Source of the DNA: Selenomonas sp. AB3002
GTDB taxonomy: Bacteria > Bacillota > Negativicutes > Selenomonadales > Selenomonadaceae
Direction: 5' to 3'
NCBI RefSeq assembly: GCF_000702545.1
Contig: NZ_JNIO01000008.1
Span: forward strand, 868,001 to 932,000
DNA length: 64,000 bases
Numbering within the stretch: position 1 is the stretch's first letter; every line of letters starts with the position of its first letter. A model generated the notes under the pieces. That model was not told the origin of the DNA, made no database searches, and saw only the letters and a program-made list of their open reading frames with translations. Below are positions 62,800-64,000 of the stretch, in pieces. The position numbers were made by a program, and so were the translations under genes.

Positions 62800-63591
62800 T
62801 TATTTCTTATTAAGTCCCCCGAAGCGGCGGTCCCGATGGGCAAAATCCGTCATGGCCGCCACAAAATCCGCCGGGGTGAACTCAGGCCAGTTCTTGTCCG
62901 TAAAATAAAACTCCGCATAGGCAGACTGCCACAGCAGGAAATTGCTGAGGCGCTGGTCGCCGCTGGTGCGGATCATGAGATCCACTGGCGGGTCCCCTGC
63001 CGTGTCCAGCAGGCTCTCCACCAGCTCAGCATCCACTTCCTCCTGCTTCAGGCTGCCGGCGGCTGCCTGGGCAGCCACCCTCTGCATGACCCGGAGCAGT
63101 TCGTCCTGGCCGCCGTAGTTGGCCGCCACATTGAAGTGGATGCCTGTATTGTTTGCCATGAGCCTTTCGGCATCGCTCATCTGACGCTGCAGGCTCTTGG
63201 GCATGCCTTCCTTTTTTCCCAGGAAACGGATGCGCACATTGTCATCATGCATTTCCTGCAGCTCTTTTTCCAGATACTCGGCAAAGAGCTTCATGAGGAA
63301 GTCCACTTCCGTTGTGGGGCGCTTCCAGTTCTCTGTAGAGAAAGCATACACCGTCAAAGCATCCAGCCCCAGGCCGATGGCGGTGCTGAGAATGCCCTTG
63401 AGGGTCTTGACCCCGGCCTTGTGGCCGGCAGTGCGGATAAGCCCCTGGCCCTTGGCCCAGCGGCCGTTGCCGTCCATGATCACCGCCACATGGCGGGGCA
63501 GCTTCTCCCATTCAATGGGAGCAAAAAGTGGGTCATCCCGCTTGGGGATTTCCTTGTAGGCATCTGCGCTGCCAAATATTTTTTTCCACAT
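62800..63591 (-). CDS. uppS: Undecaprenyl diphosphate synthase
   Basis: Cis-prenyltransferase supplying the C55 lipid carrier for cell-wall and surface glycans. Motifs are VAVIMDGNGRWAKGQGL, AGHKAGVKTLKG, TVYAFSTENWKRP, FNVAANYGGQDEL and DLMIRTSGDQRLSNFLLWQS with YAEFYFTDKNWPEF. 263 residues is usual. It is the first gene of the uppS-cdsA-dxr-rseP-ispG-proS series. Confidence 0.97.
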   Translation of the reverse strand: MWKKIFGSADAYKEIPKRDDPLFAPIEWEKLPRHVAVIMDGNGRWAKGQGLIRTAGHKAGVKTLKGILSTAIGLGLDALTVYAFSTENWKRPTTEVDFLMKLFAEYLEKELQEMHDDNVRIRFLGKKEGMPKSLQRQMSDAERLMANNTGIHFNVAANYGGQDELLRVMQRVAAQAAAGSLKQEEVDAELVESLLDTAGDPPVDLMIRTSGDQRLSNFLLWQSAYAEFYFTDKNWPEFTPADFVAAMTDFAHRDRRFGGLNKK

Positions 63592-63622
63592 ATATGTGAA
63601 CCTCTTGGATTTAATCTCTAAA

Positions 63623-63664
63623 TAGCATAAAGGCAGGCCCCTCTGAATGAGAAGGGCCTGCCCT
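63623..63664 (-). terminator. Rho-independent terminator after the ferredoxin gene
   Basis: On the minus strand GGCAGGCCC and GGGGCCTGCC form a GC-rich stem with a loop, followed by TTTATGC. It separates the ferredoxin gene from uppS. Confidence 0.8.
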
Positions 63665-63700
63665 GCAGGATTTCGTCCAGCTTCTCCTTAATCTTGACGA

Positions 63701-63874
63701 TTATTCCGGAGCAGAGATGGCCGATACAGGGCAGCCTGCTGCGCAGGCGCCGCACTCGACGCACTTATCTGGATCGATCTCGTAATGAGCGCTGCCTTCG
63801 CTGATAGCCTCCACGGGGCAAGTAGCCGCGCAAGCGCCGCAGGAAATGCAGTCATCACCGATCTTGTATGCCAT
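63701..63874 (-). CDS. 2[4Fe-4S] ferredoxin
   Basis: A 57-residue clostridial-type ferredoxin carrying electrons in anaerobic metabolism. Two CxxCxxCxxxCP sites are present: CISCGACAATCP and CVECGACAAGCP. The ATG at 63874 follows GGAGG by nine bases; an upstream in-frame start at 63910 has no binding site. It is followed by a terminator. Confidence 0.94.
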   Translation of the reverse strand: MAYKIGDDCISCGACAATCPVEAISEGSAHYEIDPDKCVECGACAAGCPVSAISAPE

Positions 63875-63878
63875 TATC

Positions 63879-64000
63879 TTACACCTCCTTATCTTGGTGA
63901 CCCTGGACACTAGGTATTACCTTGGCCCCCAGTGTCACTTTGATGCCCTGCCCATGCTCTTGCACACGCAGGACGTACAGACGCTGCTCGTCTGTCTTGA
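63879..64000 (-). CDS. C-terminal tail of an unidentified gene (cut by window edge)
   Basis: On the minus strand an open frame enters from the right edge and ends at a TAA at 63879-63881, inside the ribosome binding region of the ferredoxin gene. The visible 39 residues include RLYVLRVQEHGQGIKVTLGA. Its steady coding look and position suggest a real gene coupled to the ferredoxin, but too little is visible to name it. Confidence 0.4.
   Translation of the reverse strand, partial: KTDEQRLYVLRVQEHGQGIKVTLGAKVIPSVQGHQDKEV

Noticed and set aside
1-64000. CRISPR arrays and tRNA genes
   Set aside because: No regularly spaced direct repeats and no cloverleaf-like sequences with conserved T-loop motifs were noticed on either strand.

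Overview
The window looks like the chromosome of a diderm Firmicute (class Negativicutes, probably Selenomonas-like). This is an inference. It rests on a dxr-rseP-ispG-proS block behind uppS-cdsA, a bacterial type A RNase P RNA, a small 2[4Fe-4S] ferredoxin, and a GC-rich core next to an AT-rich surface-glycan island. Every intact gene lies on the minus strand. The only plus-strand coding remnants are decayed mobile-element genes. No tRNA, rRNA or CRISPR array was seen.

Layout by coordinate: (1) 0.1-3.5 kb, a single-module NRPS-like protein (adenylation, carrier, condensation-like) with a small, possibly truncated GHKL ATPase. (2) 3.6-12.1 kb, housekeeping genes: folB, a 25-residue membrane peptide, an NlpC/P60 cell-wall hydrolase, rnpB with a textbook promoter and terminator, a secreted protein, a DEAD-box helicase, a CinA-type amidohydrolase, rimO, a solute-binding protein and an RsmH-like methyltransferase. 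(3) 12.3-13.2 kb, two decayed Rpn-type nuclease/transposase remnants. (4) 13.4-56.7 kb, a glycan island of about 30 genes. (5) 56.8-64 kb, a housekeeping operon read uppS-cdsA-dxr-rseP-ispG-proS, preceded by a ferredoxin gene and the tail of one more gene.

The glycan island has several parts. At 13.7-16.1 kb a pentulose-phosphate epimerase, a polyol-phosphate dehydrogenase and an IspD/TarI-like cytidylyltransferase could make a CDP-pentitol. At 16.2-31.2 kb there are glycosyltransferases (GT2, GT4, GT9-like, WbsX-like), a CDP-glycerol-type phosphotransferase, a methyltransferase, an SDR epimerase and a second cytidylyltransferase. At 31.2-37.0 kb an intact ugd and a truncated 5' ugd copy bracket an HD/Hsp90-like ATPase (candidate defence gene) and a transposase fragment. 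At 37.1-41.8 kb lie a GT52-like transferase, a beta-propeller-like protein and an unusual ILEI/SGNH/CitC-like fusion. At 41.9-51.7 kb is a complete legionaminic-acid-type pathway (ptmE, legB, legC, legH, legG, legI, legF homologues) with a formyltransferase and two Gfo/Idh/MocA oxidoreductases. At 51.8-56.7 kb are an N-acetyl sugar amidotransferase, a radical SAM protein, a DUF1919-like protein and a TagF-like protein.

The most unusual signals are: one Rossmann-like 'YGAG' domain fused at either end of ten otherwise unrelated glycan enzymes; a nine-base poly-C tract that puts the legH-like acetyltransferase out of frame, as in a phase-variable gene; the ILEI/SGNH/CitC fusion; and the HD/Hsp90-like gene inside a duplicated-ugd bracket. 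No flippase, polymerase or ABC exporter is present in the island. That fits cytoplasmic glycosylation, for example of flagellin, or an export system elsewhere.
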